Shown here in pieces: positions 44,371 through 53,463 of a DNA stretch of 64,000 nucleotides. The notes below the pieces were generated by a model, which was not told the origin of the DNA, did no database searches, and worked only from the letters and a program-made list of their open reading frames with translations. The DNA lies in contig JAILXT010000002.1 of assembly GCA_045430345.1 (NCBI GenBank), forward strand, positions 248,001 to 312,000. Reading direction: 5' to 3'. The DNA is from Agarilytica sp045430345. Its GTDB lineage: Bacteria > Pseudomonadota > Gammaproteobacteria > Pseudomonadales > Cellvibrionaceae. The translations under genes and the position numbers were made by a program. Within the stretch, counting starts at the first letter, position 1. Each line of letters starts with the position of its first letter.

Positions 44371-45737
44371 GTTTTGATCGTTTTAAAGCGAAGCACATTA
44401 TTTTATCAATTTGTGTGATCTTATTTGCAGGTTGGTTTTATGCCTACTACTTCGTTTTTGACGTGGTTGAGGAAGAAGTTCATCTAGGATATGAAAAGAA
44501 GGCGAAGCGGTATAAATACCTTGCTGCGGAAATGTATTTGGATAAAAAAAATATTCCGAGTGAATATCGCCTAAATTACGCGTTGTTTAACAACGTTGAT
44601 GCGTATTTTGATGGTGGGGGTGAGCGCAATAGTGACGTCTTAACGAGAGATGACACGCTCATTTTGATAAATGCGCATGGCAGTATCTCCGAGGGGGATG
44701 TGGATGTCTTGTGGGAATGGGTGAATTCCGGAGGTACTTTGGTAACGTCTTTCGAAAATCCATATATGGGAGACGAGAGATATGATGGATTTACTGAAGC
44801 CTTAGATCTAGTGATAAGCCCCCCGCGTAAACGTACACTTAACGGCAATGATCCTGGGTCCTTTATAAATGAAACGGTTAAAAAGCTAGAGGAATCTAGT
44901 AAGTCATTACAAAATGACGCGAAAGCAGGTGAGGCGAAAGCAGGTGAGGCGAAAGAAGGAACAGCTCCGAGAGAATATAGTGATCAGCATCGTTGTGACG
45001 GGGGAGATCTTGTTATATTGCCGGTTGGTTCATGGGCACCTGAAATACGATTTGAATTGGGCGATGATTTTCTCCTTGGGGGACTATCTCCCAACTGGAC
45101 CGCTGAAGCGCGCACTTTGCCTGATGATTCAGGTGTTGAAAATATCGAATACAGAGGGAAAGCGGTAGGAAAATTTAGTGTCGGCGATGGGTTCATCTAT
45201 GTACTAAGAAGCACCAAGCTTTGGCAAAATGCCACTATTCAATGTGCAGATAACGCTTTATTCCTTTCGAAGGTCGTTAACTCAGAAGGAAAAGCATGGT
45301 TTATCGAAAACCGTCATTCTCCTTCGTTGATAGCGTTGTTGCTTAGCTACCTTCCTATGGGTGTCGCATTGCTTTTTGCATTACTTGTTTTTTTACTGTG
45401 GTTTGCATTTTTTCGATTCGGTCCTCAGTTTTCTTCTCGTATATATTCACGACGGCAATTCTCGGAACATATTCGTGCAGATTCGGCCTTCATATTGCGT
45501 CATAAAGGCTATGCCGCGCTCTTAGCTGTTTTAAGGAATATGATTGAAGCGAGAATGAAGAAAAAAGTGTTTCAGTACGAGGAAAAAACCGATGCTGAAA
45601 AAGTTCGTTGTATTCAAAAGCTGGTTGAATTTGATGAGAAAACACTGTGGACTACTTTGTTTAAACCTGATGTTGAAAGTACAAAAGAATTTGTCGAGTG
45701 TGTAAAAGTCTTACAAAGATTAAAGGGTGAGTTATGA
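44367..45737 (+). CDS. DUF4350 domain membrane protein
   Basis: The 456-residue protein has a membrane helix at about 10-30. A large extracytoplasmic domain follows with 'DDTLILINAHGSISEGDVD' and 'LWEWVNSGGTLVTS', the DUF4350 (glutamine-amidotransferase-like) core. A second membrane helix lies at about 320-345, with a cytoplasmic tail after it. An in-frame tandem repeat encodes 'AKAGEAKAGEAKEG' at about 186-199. The function is unknown. The start overlaps the previous stop (ATGA), and the end overlaps moxR in the same way. Confidence 0.83.
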   Translation: MSFDRFKAKHIILSICVILFAGWFYAYYFVFDVVEEEVHLGYEKKAKRYKYLAAEMYLDKKNIPSEYRLNYALFNNVDAYFDGGGERNSDVLTRDDTLILINAHGSISEGDVDVLWEWVNSGGTLVTSFENPYMGDERYDGFTEALDLVISPPRKRTLNGNDPGSFINETVKKLEESSKSLQNDAKAGEAKAGEAKEGTAPREYSDQHRCDGGDLVILPVGSWAPEIRFELGDDFLLGGLSPNWTAEARTLPDDSGVENIEYRGKAVGKFSVGDGFIYVLRSTKLWQNATIQCADNALFLSKVVNSEGKAWFIENRHSPSLIALLLSYLPMGVALLFALLVFLLWFAFFRFGPQFSSRIYSRRQFSEHIRADSAFILRHKGYAALLAVLRNMIEARMKKKVFQYEEKTDAEKVRCIQKLVEFDEKTLWTTLFKPDVESTKEFVECVKVLQRLKGEL

Positions 45738-46714
45738 GTGAAGAGCAGCGAGAAGACGCAATAGATCAGGCGTCTAACCTAGTGACTGCGATCAAGGGTG
45801 AAATTGGTAAGGTGCTTATCGGTCAAGATGTGATTGTCGATCAGGTCTTGGTTGCGCTGATCGGAAGCGGGCATGTGTTGATCGAAGGTGTGCCAGGTCT
45901 AGGGAAAACATTATTGGTGCGGGCGCTTGCTAAATGTTTTGGTGGGGATTTTTCTCGTGTTCAATTTACGCCAGACTTGATGCCGAGTGATGTGACGGGC
46001 CATGCGATGTTTAATATGAAAGCGCAAGAATTCGAGATCCGTAAAGGGCCAGTATTTACCCATCTTTTGTTGGCGGATGAGATTAACCGGGCGCCAGCAA
46101 AAACCCAGGCGGCATTGTTAGAGGTGATGCAGGAATCACAAATTACTATTGAGGGGGAATCCTATAAAACGGAAGATCCTTTTATGGTGTTGGCGACACA
46201 AAACCCGATCGAGCAAGAGGGGACTTATCCTCTTCCAGAAGCCGAACTCGATCGTTTTATGCTAAAAGTGTTGATCGATTATCCTACCCTGGATGAAGAA
46301 TCTAAAATTCTTTCGGCGATATCTGAAGGGAAATCACCGACTGGTTTTGATTTAAGTGCGGTGCGTACTCTAATGAAGGCGGAACATCTAATTAGCTTGC
46401 GGAAAATTGTTCAAAAAATCACGGTGGATGAGCAAGTGCTAAATTACATGGTATCGTTGGTGAGAGCGACGCGTGAATGGAGTGGATTAGCGCGCGGAGC
46501 AGGTCCCAGAGCTTCTATTGCCTTACTTGCGGCGTCTCGTGCTTTGGCCTTAGTTCGTGGAAGTCGGTACGTTACGCCAGACGACGTGCAGGAAATGTTT
46601 ATTCCTGCGCTACGACATAGAATTCTTTTGGCGGCAGAATTAGAAATCGAGGGCTTAAGTGTCGACGAAGTGCTTGTCGATGTGCTCAAAAGCATTGATG
46701 CACCAAGATCTTAG
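45734..46714 (+). CDS. MoxR family AAA+ ATPase
   Basis: The 326-residue protein has Walker A 'GVPGLGKT', Walker B 'LLADEINRAP', sensor 1 'VLATQNPIEQEGTYPLPEAE' and the C-terminal lid domain. MoxR ATPases work as chaperones that insert metal or remodel partner proteins, normally paired with a vWA (DUF58) partner. That pairing holds here: DUF58 follows after 24 bp. It overlaps the upstream gene by ATGA. Confidence 0.95.
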   Translation: MSEEQREDAIDQASNLVTAIKGEIGKVLIGQDVIVDQVLVALIGSGHVLIEGVPGLGKTLLVRALAKCFGGDFSRVQFTPDLMPSDVTGHAMFNMKAQEFEIRKGPVFTHLLLADEINRAPAKTQAALLEVMQESQITIEGESYKTEDPFMVLATQNPIEQEGTYPLPEAELDRFMLKVLIDYPTLDEESKILSAISEGKSPTGFDLSAVRTLMKAEHLISLRKIVQKITVDEQVLNYMVSLVRATREWSGLARGAGPRASIALLAASRALALVRGSRYVTPDDVQEMFIPALRHRILLAAELEIEGLSVDEVLVDVLKSIDAPRS

Positions 46715-46738
46715 TCATCACACCGTGGAATTAATTTG

Positions 46739-48097
46739 ATGTTTGGGCTCTCTGGTCAAAAACTAGCGCCGTCGAAGCATATGATCGTCGTTCTGGCGAC
46801 CGTATTGTCTGTGTACTTTGTTGTGGCCATCGCGGCGGGCTTGGCTAAGCAGGAGGCGTTGATTCCTATTCTAGAAAATATTGCAATTGCCGTATCACTC
46901 TTTTTCGTCGTCGTGTTGGTTTTGGATGCCGCTGCAGTAATAAGACAGCCGCGCTTAGGTGTTGAAAGAAAAGTATTGGGCAGTGTTGCTGTTGAACGCT
47001 GGATGGATGTTAGTTTGCGGCTTCACCATTCTTTTCGTCATACAAACGTGTGCACTTTGTTTGATGATATTGGTTGCCACGCGGAATTCGAGGATCAGCC
47101 TATAACAGTGGCGTTGATGCCTGGGAAGGTTTCAATCGTTAGCTATCGTCTAAAAATAAACCGGCGTGGCCCTTTTAATATGGGCCTGTGTCATTTACAG
47201 GTGCCTAGTCCTTTGCGTATGTGGAATACGAGTTATCGTGCGGGGGAGCCATCACTCGTGAAAGTGTATCCCGATTTCTCGGCGATTACACATTACACCT
47301 TGTTGGCGACGGATAATCATGAAAGCCAAATTGGGATTAAACGGAAGCCTCGGCGTGGAGAAGGGTTGGAGTTCTTGCAGTTACGTAATTATCGTAACGG
47401 AGATTCTCTGCGGAAAATTGATTGGAAGGCAACGTCACGGCGCCAGAATCTAATATCTAAAGAGTACCAAGACGAGCGTGATCAAAATATTGTGTTGCTG
47501 ATTGATAGCGGACGACGCATGCGCTCTAAGGACGACAACCTCAGTCATTTTGATCACTCGCTGAATGCGATGTTATTGGTCAGTTATCTTGCGCTGAGGC
47601 AGGGAGATAGTGTTAGCGTGATGAATCTCGGCGCGTCTCAGCGTTGGGTGGCAGGTCAAAAAGGCATGGCAGCTATGAAAACCATACTGAATGCGATGTA
47701 TGATTTGGAGGCAGAAAATACAGCTACAGATTATGTGACCGCCGCAGAGAAGCTTATGCGCTTGCAGCGTAAACGTTCGCTGGTTATTTTGGTGACGAAT
47801 TCTCGGGATGAAGAAGTTGACGAACTGTTAATGGCTTCTCACCTGATTAAGCAGCGACATTTGTTTTTACTGGCCAATATTCGAGAGCTATTTGTCGATG
47901 AGCTACAGCAAAAAGAAGTTGAAGACATGGATGACGCGTTGCTATACGCGGGGGTAAATCGCTACATTCAGCAACGACAAGAGGTGCATCAAAAAATAAA
48001 AAATCAGGGTGTATTTTCGATCGACTGCGTGGCGAAGGAGTTAGCCGTCAATGTTGCGAATAGCTACTTGGAAATAAAGCGCTCAGGAGCGCTTTAA
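46739..48097 (+). CDS. DUF58 (vWA-like) domain protein
   Basis: The 452-residue protein has two N-terminal membrane helices (about 15-35 and 45-65), a beta-rich domain, and the DUF58 core 'YRNGDSLRKIDWKATSR'. A vWA-like domain follows with 'IVLLIDSGRRMRSKDDN' in place of the usual DxSxS metal site (here DSGRR), so metal binding may be altered. It ends the operon and overlaps coaD's end by 4 bp on the opposite strand. Confidence 0.9.
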   Translation: MFGLSGQKLAPSKHMIVVLATVLSVYFVVAIAAGLAKQEALIPILENIAIAVSLFFVVVLVLDAAAVIRQPRLGVERKVLGSVAVERWMDVSLRLHHSFRHTNVCTLFDDIGCHAEFEDQPITVALMPGKVSIVSYRLKINRRGPFNMGLCHLQVPSPLRMWNTSYRAGEPSLVKVYPDFSAITHYTLLATDNHESQIGIKRKPRRGEGLEFLQLRNYRNGDSLRKIDWKATSRRQNLISKEYQDERDQNIVLLIDSGRRMRSKDDNLSHFDHSLNAMLLVSYLALRQGDSVSVMNLGASQRWVAGQKGMAAMKTILNAMYDLEAENTATDYVTAAEKLMRLQRKRSLVILVTNSRDEEVDELLMASHLIKQRHLFLLANIRELFVDELQQKEVEDMDDALLYAGVNRYIQQRQEVHQKIKNQGVFSIDCVAKELAVNVANSYLEIKRSGAL

Positions 48098-48597
48098 ATA
48101 TTTTTCCCGAGCGAGCGGAATTTTTCTTTTAACGCAGATTCTACAAAGTCTGGTACGAATTTGGATACGTCGCCGCCGAGAGAAGCAATTTCTCTCACTA
48201 AGGTAGATGAAATATACGAGAGGTGTTCCGCGGGTGTTAAAAACAAGCTTTCCATGGAGGGGGCAAGTGCGCGGTTCATGTTGGCAAGCTGAAATTCGTA
48301 TTCAAAATCCGATACGGCACGTAGACCACGCACGACGCCGTAGGCATCTTGCTGTTCAACCAAGTCTTTTAGTAAACAGTCAAAGCCGCATACCTCGATG
48401 TTGTCCACATTGCCGAGGGCTTGTTTGGCGAGGTCGACCCGCTCTTCAAGTGTGAACAGAGGGTTTTTCTTTCTGCTTGCGGCTACCGCAACGACGACGG
48501 AATCAAATAAATTTGCCGCGCGTTGGACCAGGTCGATATGCCCGTTTGTGACGGGGTCGAATGTGCCCGGGTAAACCACTCTTTTATTTTTAGCCAT
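48094..48597 (-). CDS. coaD: Phosphopantetheine adenylyltransferase CoaD
   Basis: The 167-residue enzyme makes dephospho-CoA from phosphopantetheine and ATP. 'YPGTFDPVTNGHIDLV' holds the nucleotidyltransferase motif (GHxD variant of GHxH-like), and 'YISSTLVREIASLGG' is the ATP-site C-terminal motif. It lies 35 bp downstream of rsmD on the same strand, a common pairing. Confidence 0.96.
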   Translation of the reverse strand: MAKNKRVVYPGTFDPVTNGHIDLVQRAANLFDSVVVAVAASRKKNPLFTLEERVDLAKQALGNVDNIEVCGFDCLLKDLVEQQDAYGVVRGLRAVSDFEYEFQLANMNRALAPSMESLFLTPAEHLSYISSTLVREIASLGGDVSKFVPDFVESALKEKFRSLGKNI

Positions 48598-48632
48598 AGT
48601 TGATCTCGTTGATAGCAGCTACTCGCGCCATT

Positions 48633-49280
48633 CTAGCTTGGTTCGACCGGGTTTGTCTTGTATACGGTGGCGTGAACTTGACCAAAGGTTTTTTCTTTTA
48701 TCGGTGCCCAATTATTGGGCACTTTAAATTGGTCACCGGAGGTGGTTTGAGTGGGCCGCTCAATGTAAATGAGGGATTCTTCTGCGAGTGTCACGGAGTT
48801 GTTCAAGTGGGTGAGGGCTTGCTGCCACAGGTTTTCGTGGAAGGGTGGGTCTAGGAAGACTAAATCAAAGACCTTCGTTGTATCGGGCTGCCATTCATCA
48901 AAGCTGCATTGTGAAAGTGATGCAGCTGCATCTAATTGGTTGATATTTGCTCTGATCTGTTCGGCAGAGCGGGGGTTTAGTTCGATAAATTGTACCGATG
49001 CTGCGCCCCGTGACAGCGCTTCGAACCCCAGTGAGCCGGTGCCTGCAAAGGCGTCTAGGCAGTGAGTGCCATGAATATAAGGCGTGAGCCAGTTAAATAA
49101 TGTTTCTCTCAAGCGATCGGAGGTTGGGCGCAGTCCGTCTTCTTCGCCGACCGCTAATTTTCGCCCGCGCCATTGACCGCCGATAATGCGAATCGTCGAT
49201 TTCTGTGTTTTTATTGGATTTTTCTTTTTAGAAGCCAATGTTTTTAACTCGATTTTGGTAAAATGATCTTCTTTGGCCAT
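48633..49280 (-). CDS. rsmD: 16S rRNA (guanine-N2-966) methyltransferase RsmD
   Basis: The 215-residue methyltransferase has 'IRIIGGQWRGRKL' at the start of the fold, 'LDAFAGTGSLGFEALSRGA' as the AdoMet site, and 'DLVFLDPPF' as the catalytic NPPF-like motif. It methylates G966 of 16S rRNA. The ATG at 49280 is preferred; a longer frame to 49319 runs into the ftsY start. It is divergent from ftsY with the start codons about 20 bp apart, the usual arrangement. Confidence 0.95.
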   Translation of the reverse strand: MAKEDHFTKIELKTLASKKKNPIKTQKSTIRIIGGQWRGRKLAVGEEDGLRPTSDRLRETLFNWLTPYIHGTHCLDAFAGTGSLGFEALSRGAASVQFIELNPRSAEQIRANINQLDAAASLSQCSFDEWQPDTTKVFDLVFLDPPFHENLWQQALTHLNNSVTLAEESLIYIERPTQTTSGDQFKVPNNWAPIKEKTFGQVHATVYKTNPVEPS

Positions 49281-49302
49281 TATGCCCGCGGTTCCCATCC
49301 CT

Positions 49303-50364
49303 ATGTTTTTTAAACGCAAGAAAAATAAACCAGAAACACCCCCAGAAGCAGCTCAAGCACTGACGCCAGAAGGCGAGCAAGAAAGCGCTCAACAAGCGAC
49401 GCCCGACAGTGTAGCAGACACGCCGGATTCGCAAGTGAGTGAGCCCCTTGGTGTCTTCGCGCGAATTAAGCGGGGCTTATCGCGTACAAGCAAGCAGCTG
49501 GGCTCAGGTTTAGGGAATTTGTTTCTAGGGAAAAAAGCCCTCGACGACGAATTATTAGAAGAAATCGAAACGCAGTTATTGATGGCTGATGTGGGGATGG
49601 ACGCGACCCAGGAAATTATTGATGCCTTGACCGATAGTCTTGCACGCAAGCAGTTGGCGGATTCGGATGCTTTGTATGAAAAATTAAAATCGTTGATGAA
49701 GGATATGCTGTCCGCTGTTGAGGCGCCCCTAGAAATTGATACGAGTAAGAAGCCCTACGTAATCTTGGTGGTGGGTGTAAACGGTGTAGGGAAAACGACA
49801 ACGATAGGCAAGCTGGCAAAACGGTTTCAAAATCAGGGCTTATCCGTCATGTTGGCAGCGGGGGATACTTTCCGTGCGGCGGCCGTTGAACAATTGCAGG
49901 TGTGGGGTGAGCGGAACCAAGTGCCGGTTGTTGCCCAGCACTCTGGTGCTGATAGCGCTTCGGTGATCTATGATGCGATCGAGTCTGCGCAATCGCGGCA
50001 TGTGGATGTCATCATTGCGGATACTGCGGGCCGTTTACATAACAAAAGTAATTTGATGGAAGAATTATCTAAAGTTAAGCGGGTTATGGGTAAACTCGAT
50101 GTCTCAGCACCCCATGAAGTGCTGTTAGTCTTGGATGCGGGCACGGGTCAAAATGCGGTCAGCCAAGCAAAACAGTTTAAAGATACCGCTGGTGTGAGTG
50201 GCTTGGTGCTTACCAAGCTCGATGGCACGGCCAAGGGGGGCGTTATTTTTGCGTTGAGTAAAACCCTTGGTATACCGGTCCGCTTTATCGGTGTTGGTGA
50301 AAGTGTGGAAGATTTACAGCCTTTTGACGCAGAAAAATTTACTCAGGCGCTTTTTAACGCTTAA
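49303..50364 (+). CDS. ftsY: Signal recognition particle receptor FtsY
   Basis: The 353-residue protein has a basic N-terminus 'MFFKRKKNK', a short acidic/polar A-domain (to about 60), and the NG GTPase with 'GVNGVGKTTTIGKLA', 'DTAGRLHNKSNLMEEL' and 'TKLDGTAKGG'. It receives ribosome-nascent chains from SRP at the inner membrane. ATG at 49282 would add seven residues; no ribosome-binding site decides. The order ftsY-ftsE-ftsX-rpoH is conserved. Confidence 0.95.
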   Translation: MFFKRKKNKPETPPEAAQALTPEGEQESAQQATPDSVADTPDSQVSEPLGVFARIKRGLSRTSKQLGSGLGNLFLGKKALDDELLEEIETQLLMADVGMDATQEIIDALTDSLARKQLADSDALYEKLKSLMKDMLSAVEAPLEIDTSKKPYVILVVGVNGVGKTTTIGKLAKRFQNQGLSVMLAAGDTFRAAAVEQLQVWGERNQVPVVAQHSGADSASVIYDAIESAQSRHVDVIIADTAGRLHNKSNLMEELSKVKRVMGKLDVSAPHEVLLVLDAGTGQNAVSQAKQFKDTAGVSGLVLTKLDGTAKGGVIFALSKTLGIPVRFIGVGESVEDLQPFDAEKFTQALFNA

Positions 50365-50509
50365 ATGGCAGCCTAGAGCATCATAATAATATGAGAAGCG
50401 CGCTCAGCGGGGGTATTTCAGCCTCAGTCGCTTAATGACGCCAATGTTTCGATTCAGAAAATCGTCGCGCTCATTTTAATCCTATTAACGACCAACACAG
50501 TAATCGTGC

Positions 50510-51178
50510 ATGATCAGTTTTAGCCACGTCAGCAAACGTTATGAAAGCGGCCAGGAAGCGCTGCTCGCGGTGTCGTTTGAAATAGAGCCCGCAGAGATGG
50601 TCTTTCTTACCGGCCATTCGGGTGCTGGTAAAAGTACTTTGATGAAACTCATTATGTTGATGGAGCGCGCAACTACCGGCCAGGTGGTTGTGGGTGGTCG
50701 AAATTTAAATCGCATGTCTCGCCGCCAAGTGCCGTTTCACCGGCGCCAAGTGGGGGTGGTTTTCCAGAATCACCAGTTGCTGTTTGATCGAAGTGTATTC
50801 GAAAACGTGGCGTTGCCATTACAGATTGCGGGCTATCAATCGCGCGAGGTGGGTCGACGTGTGCGGGCCGCACTGGACAAGGTGGGTTTGCTCAACAAAG
50901 AAAAGCATAACCCCATTACCTTATCAGGTGGTGAGCAGCAGCGCGTGGGCATTGCGCGCGCGGTCGTGAATAAGCCGCCGGTGTTATTGGCGGATGAGCC
51001 AACAGGTAACCTTGATCCTGAGCTATCAAAAGAAATTATGGATTTGTTCCTGCAATTTAATGCCGTTGGTGTGACGACCTTAATTGCGAGTCATGACTTG
51101 AACCTAGTGAAGCAGCTGAATCGCAGAGTGTTGAGCCTCGATCACGGGCAAATCGCACATGATGGGTTGTGGCAATGA
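50510..51178 (+). CDS. ftsE: Cell division ATP-binding protein FtsE
   Basis: The 222-residue ABC ATPase has Walker A 'GHSGAGKSTLMK', signature 'LSGGEQQRVGIARA' and Walker B 'VLLADEPTGNLDPE'. With FtsX it forms a complex that activates peptidoglycan amidases at the divisome. It overlaps ftsX by ATGA, and ftsY ends 145 bp upstream. Confidence 0.96.
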   Translation: MISFSHVSKRYESGQEALLAVSFEIEPAEMVFLTGHSGAGKSTLMKLIMLMERATTGQVVVGGRNLNRMSRRQVPFHRRQVGVVFQNHQLLFDRSVFENVALPLQIAGYQSREVGRRVRAALDKVGLLNKEKHNPITLSGGEQQRVGIARAVVNKPPVLLADEPTGNLDPELSKEIMDLFLQFNAVGVTTLIASHDLNLVKQLNRRVLSLDHGQIAHDGLWQ

Positions 51179-52185
51179 ATACACGCCTATCGGGAAATAA
51201 GTCGCCAAGTGCTGCTTCCGTTGTGCCGTCAAAAGGCGCCGTCCAAAGTAAAACCAGTATTTCGGACCGGTTTCGCAGTTACAGGCTTCACCATCGTACT
51301 TCTTTAATCGAGAGCTTTTTTCGGCTGATATCGACCCCGGTCCAGACGATGATGACGGCTTTGGTTGTAGCGATTGCCTTGGCGTTGCCCGTTACCTTGT
51401 TGTTGGCGATGGATAACATCAACACACTTGGTGCGACCTGGGACTCTAATCCTAAAATTTCGGTGTATCTCAATGTTCGCGCTAAGCAAAAAGCGATTGA
51501 TCAATTATTGGTGACGGTGGAGGGCTACCCTGAAGTAGAGGCGGTGGACTACTTTTCACCGGATGATGCCCTGAGTGATTTTCAGACGTTTTCTGGCTTC
51601 GGTGCCGCATTGGATGCTCTAGAGCAAAACCCTCTGCCACCGACAGTCGTCATTAGCCCGAATATGAATACTATTGATCCCAATCACTTGGAAACGCTCG
51701 CGGAGCGGATAAAAGGAGAAGCCATTGTTGAAGACGTCAGTTTGGATATGGATTGGGTCCGTCGTCTGCAAGAAATAATGATTCTCGGCCAAAAAGTGGT
51801 GCTGGCTTTGGCCACGTTACTGGGTGTGGGGGTCTTATTGGCGATAGGGAATACCATTCGTCTGGCCATTGAAAGTCGGCGAGACGAAATACTCGTTGCG
51901 AAGCTTGTCGGTGGGACCGATGGTTTTGTGCGGCGTCCCTTCCTCTATTCTGGGGGGTGGTATGGTCTATTTGGTGGTGTAATGGCGTGCATCATCGTGG
52001 TGGTTGGGTATTCAGTTATTGAGCCCTCCGTTGTGCGTTTGGCATCGCTGTATCAAAGCGAATTCGCCTTGCGGGGCTTGGGCTTCACCACGGGGTTTCA
52101 GTTGCTGGCATTGAGCACGGTCCTAGGGTGGTTAGGCTCTTGGTTTGCGGTTGGCAGACATCTATCACATATCGAGCCGAAATAA
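51175..52185 (+). CDS. ftsX: Cell division protein FtsX
   Basis: The protein of 336 residues has a long basic N-terminal tail and four membrane helices (about 60-80, 210-235, 260-285 and 305-330). It has a periplasmic loop of about 120 residues between the first two. 'VEAVDYFSPDDALSDFQ' lies in that loop. It partners FtsE and transmits its activity to periplasmic amidase activators such as EnvC. The ATG overlaps the ftsE stop; an upstream GTG would add two residues. Confidence 0.95.
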   Translation: MNTRLSGNKSPSAASVVPSKGAVQSKTSISDRFRSYRLHHRTSLIESFFRLISTPVQTMMTALVVAIALALPVTLLLAMDNINTLGATWDSNPKISVYLNVRAKQKAIDQLLVTVEGYPEVEAVDYFSPDDALSDFQTFSGFGAALDALEQNPLPPTVVISPNMNTIDPNHLETLAERIKGEAIVEDVSLDMDWVRRLQEIMILGQKVVLALATLLGVGVLLAIGNTIRLAIESRRDEILVAKLVGGTDGFVRRPFLYSGGWYGLFGGVMACIIVVVGYSVIEPSVVRLASLYQSEFALRGLGFTTGFQLLALSTVLGWLGSWFAVGRHLSHIEPK

Positions 52186-52263
52186 GCGCTCAAAATTCAA
52201 CCAAAATGCGACCCTCTGGACCGTCGATATGCCTATATCTAATGGTTAAATTAGTCCTAAAAG

Positions 52264-52291
52264 GGAACTTTTTTCTCTCCTCGCAGTCGGA
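52264..52291 (+). promoter_or_regulatory. Putative sigma-E (AlgU/RpoE) promoter of rpoH
   Basis: GGAACTT (-35, perfect) and GTCGGA (-10-like, consensus GTCnAA or TCTGA) are separated by 15 bp. Transcription would begin near 52298, giving a leader of about 160 nt to the rpoH ATG. The E. coli rpoH P3 and P. aeruginosa rpoH promoters are also read by the sigma-E/AlgU family, so the match is biologically expected. Other promoters may lie nearer the gene. Confidence 0.6.
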
Positions 52292-52373
52292 ACTCCATAT
52301 AAAGCAAAGACTTAAGTGATTGATCTTTCTTTCGCGATCTATCGTAAATAGCTTGTGAAAGTAGCGAAAACAA

Positions 52374-52423
52374 ACCCACTTAAAGAAATTTTAGTTGGGT
52401 GGATAAGCACTGTTTCTAGTGCT
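52374..52423 (+). promoter_or_regulatory. Two hairpins in the rpoH leader
   Basis: Hairpin one pairs ACCCACTTAAA with TTTTAGTTGGGT around a GAAA loop, with one bulge and one mismatch. Hairpin two is a perfect AGCACT-GTTTCT-AGTGCT. Both lie 30-80 nt before the rpoH start and could act as a leader structure. The second half sites also equal part of the CIRCE repeat, but the spacing (6 instead of 11) is wrong for HrcA. Confidence 0.45.
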
Positions 52424-52456
52424 AGAATCCATCTCTAACTTAACGGAGGACCCACT

Positions 52457-53311
52457 ATGGGAACCACTCTACAGCCATTGAATATCCTATCGCCAGGTCA
52501 GAACCTGGGTGCGTATATTCAGGCCGTAAATACCTTCCCGGTATTGTCTGCTGAGGAAGAGCAGAAACTTGCAGAAGAATTGTACTACGAAGAAAACCTA
52601 GAGGCCGCTCGTAAGCTGGTTATGGCACATCTTCGTTTTGTTGTGCACATTGCGAAAAGCTATTCCGGCTATGGCTTGGCGGAAGGCGATTTAGTTCAAG
52701 AAGGCAATGTTGGTTTGATGAAGGCGGTTAAACGCTTCAACCCAGAAAAAGGCGTACGTTTGGTGTCTTTCGCTGTGCACTGGATTAAGGCTGAAATGCA
52801 CGAGTTCATTTTACGCAACTGGCGTATTGTGAAAGTGGCGACCACTAAGGCACAGCGTAAATTATTTTTTAACTTGCGTGGTAAAAAGAAGCGTTTGGCA
52901 TGGTTAACAAATAGCGAAGCCGAAGCGGTAGCAAATGACCTGAATGTTGAAGTGAAGCACGTGCGTCAAATGGAGGGTCGACTGTCTGCGGTTGATGCGG
53001 CCTTTGATGCAGGTGCCGATGATGATGACGATTCAGCGTATCAAGCGCCGGCAAATTATTTAGAAGATAAGCGTTTCGACCCTTCCGTCATGCTAGAGCA
53101 GGCGGATTGGACCGAAAACAGCGTAAATAGTCTTGAAGCAGCGCTTAGTGAGCTAGATGATCGTAGCCGAGATATTTTGCAGCAGCGTTGGTTGAACGAA
53201 GAAAAGTCTACCTTGCATGAGCTTGCTGCGGTTTATGGTATTTCTGCAGAGCGTATCCGTCAGCTTGAAAAGAATGCAATGAAGAAAGTTCGAGTGCATA
53301 TGGAGGCCTAA
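52457..53311 (+). CDS. rpoH: Heat-shock sigma factor RpoH (sigma-32)
   Basis: The 284-residue sigma factor has region 2 ('GDLVQEGNVGLMKAVKRFNP'), the RpoH box 'QRKLFFNLRGKKKRL' that distinguishes sigma-32 from other sigma factors, and region 4 helix-turn-helix 'YGISAERIRQLEKNAMKKV'. It directs heat-shock gene transcription and is normally unstable. GGAGG is well placed before the ATG. A sigma-E-type promoter and two leader hairpins lie upstream. Confidence 0.97.
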   Translation: MGTTLQPLNILSPGQNLGAYIQAVNTFPVLSAEEEQKLAEELYYEENLEAARKLVMAHLRFVVHIAKSYSGYGLAEGDLVQEGNVGLMKAVKRFNPEKGVRLVSFAVHWIKAEMHEFILRNWRIVKVATTKAQRKLFFNLRGKKKRLAWLTNSEAEAVANDLNVEVKHVRQMEGRLSAVDAAFDAGADDDDDSAYQAPANYLEDKRFDPSVMLEQADWTENSVNSLEAALSELDDRSRDILQQRWLNEEKSTLHELAAVYGISAERIRQLEKNAMKKVRVHMEA

Positions 53312-53347
53312 TATAATAGGCCGCTTTGCTATTTTGAGCCGCACTTT

Positions 53348-53372
53348 AAAAGCCGCAATTTGCGGCTTTTTT
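53348..53372 (+). terminator. Rho-independent terminator after rpoH
   Basis: AAAAGCCGCA-ATT-TGCGGCTTTTTT is a perfect stem with a T run, 37 bp after the rpoH stop. A smaller hairpin GGCCTA-ATATAA-TAGGCC overlaps the stop codon. Confidence 0.9.
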
Positions 53373-53463
53373 GCTTTTTGCACTGGCTGTCGAGATCTTT
53401 GTAGCTAACGCAGTAATATTTCCGATGCTCACCCCTCAACACTCACGGTTTTCCTTTCTCATT

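Noticed and set aside
52406..52423. CIRCE-like repeat before rpoH
   Set aside because: The half sites AGCACT/AGTGCT agree, but the spacing is 6 instead of 11 and the outer bases do not match; listed only as a leader hairpin.
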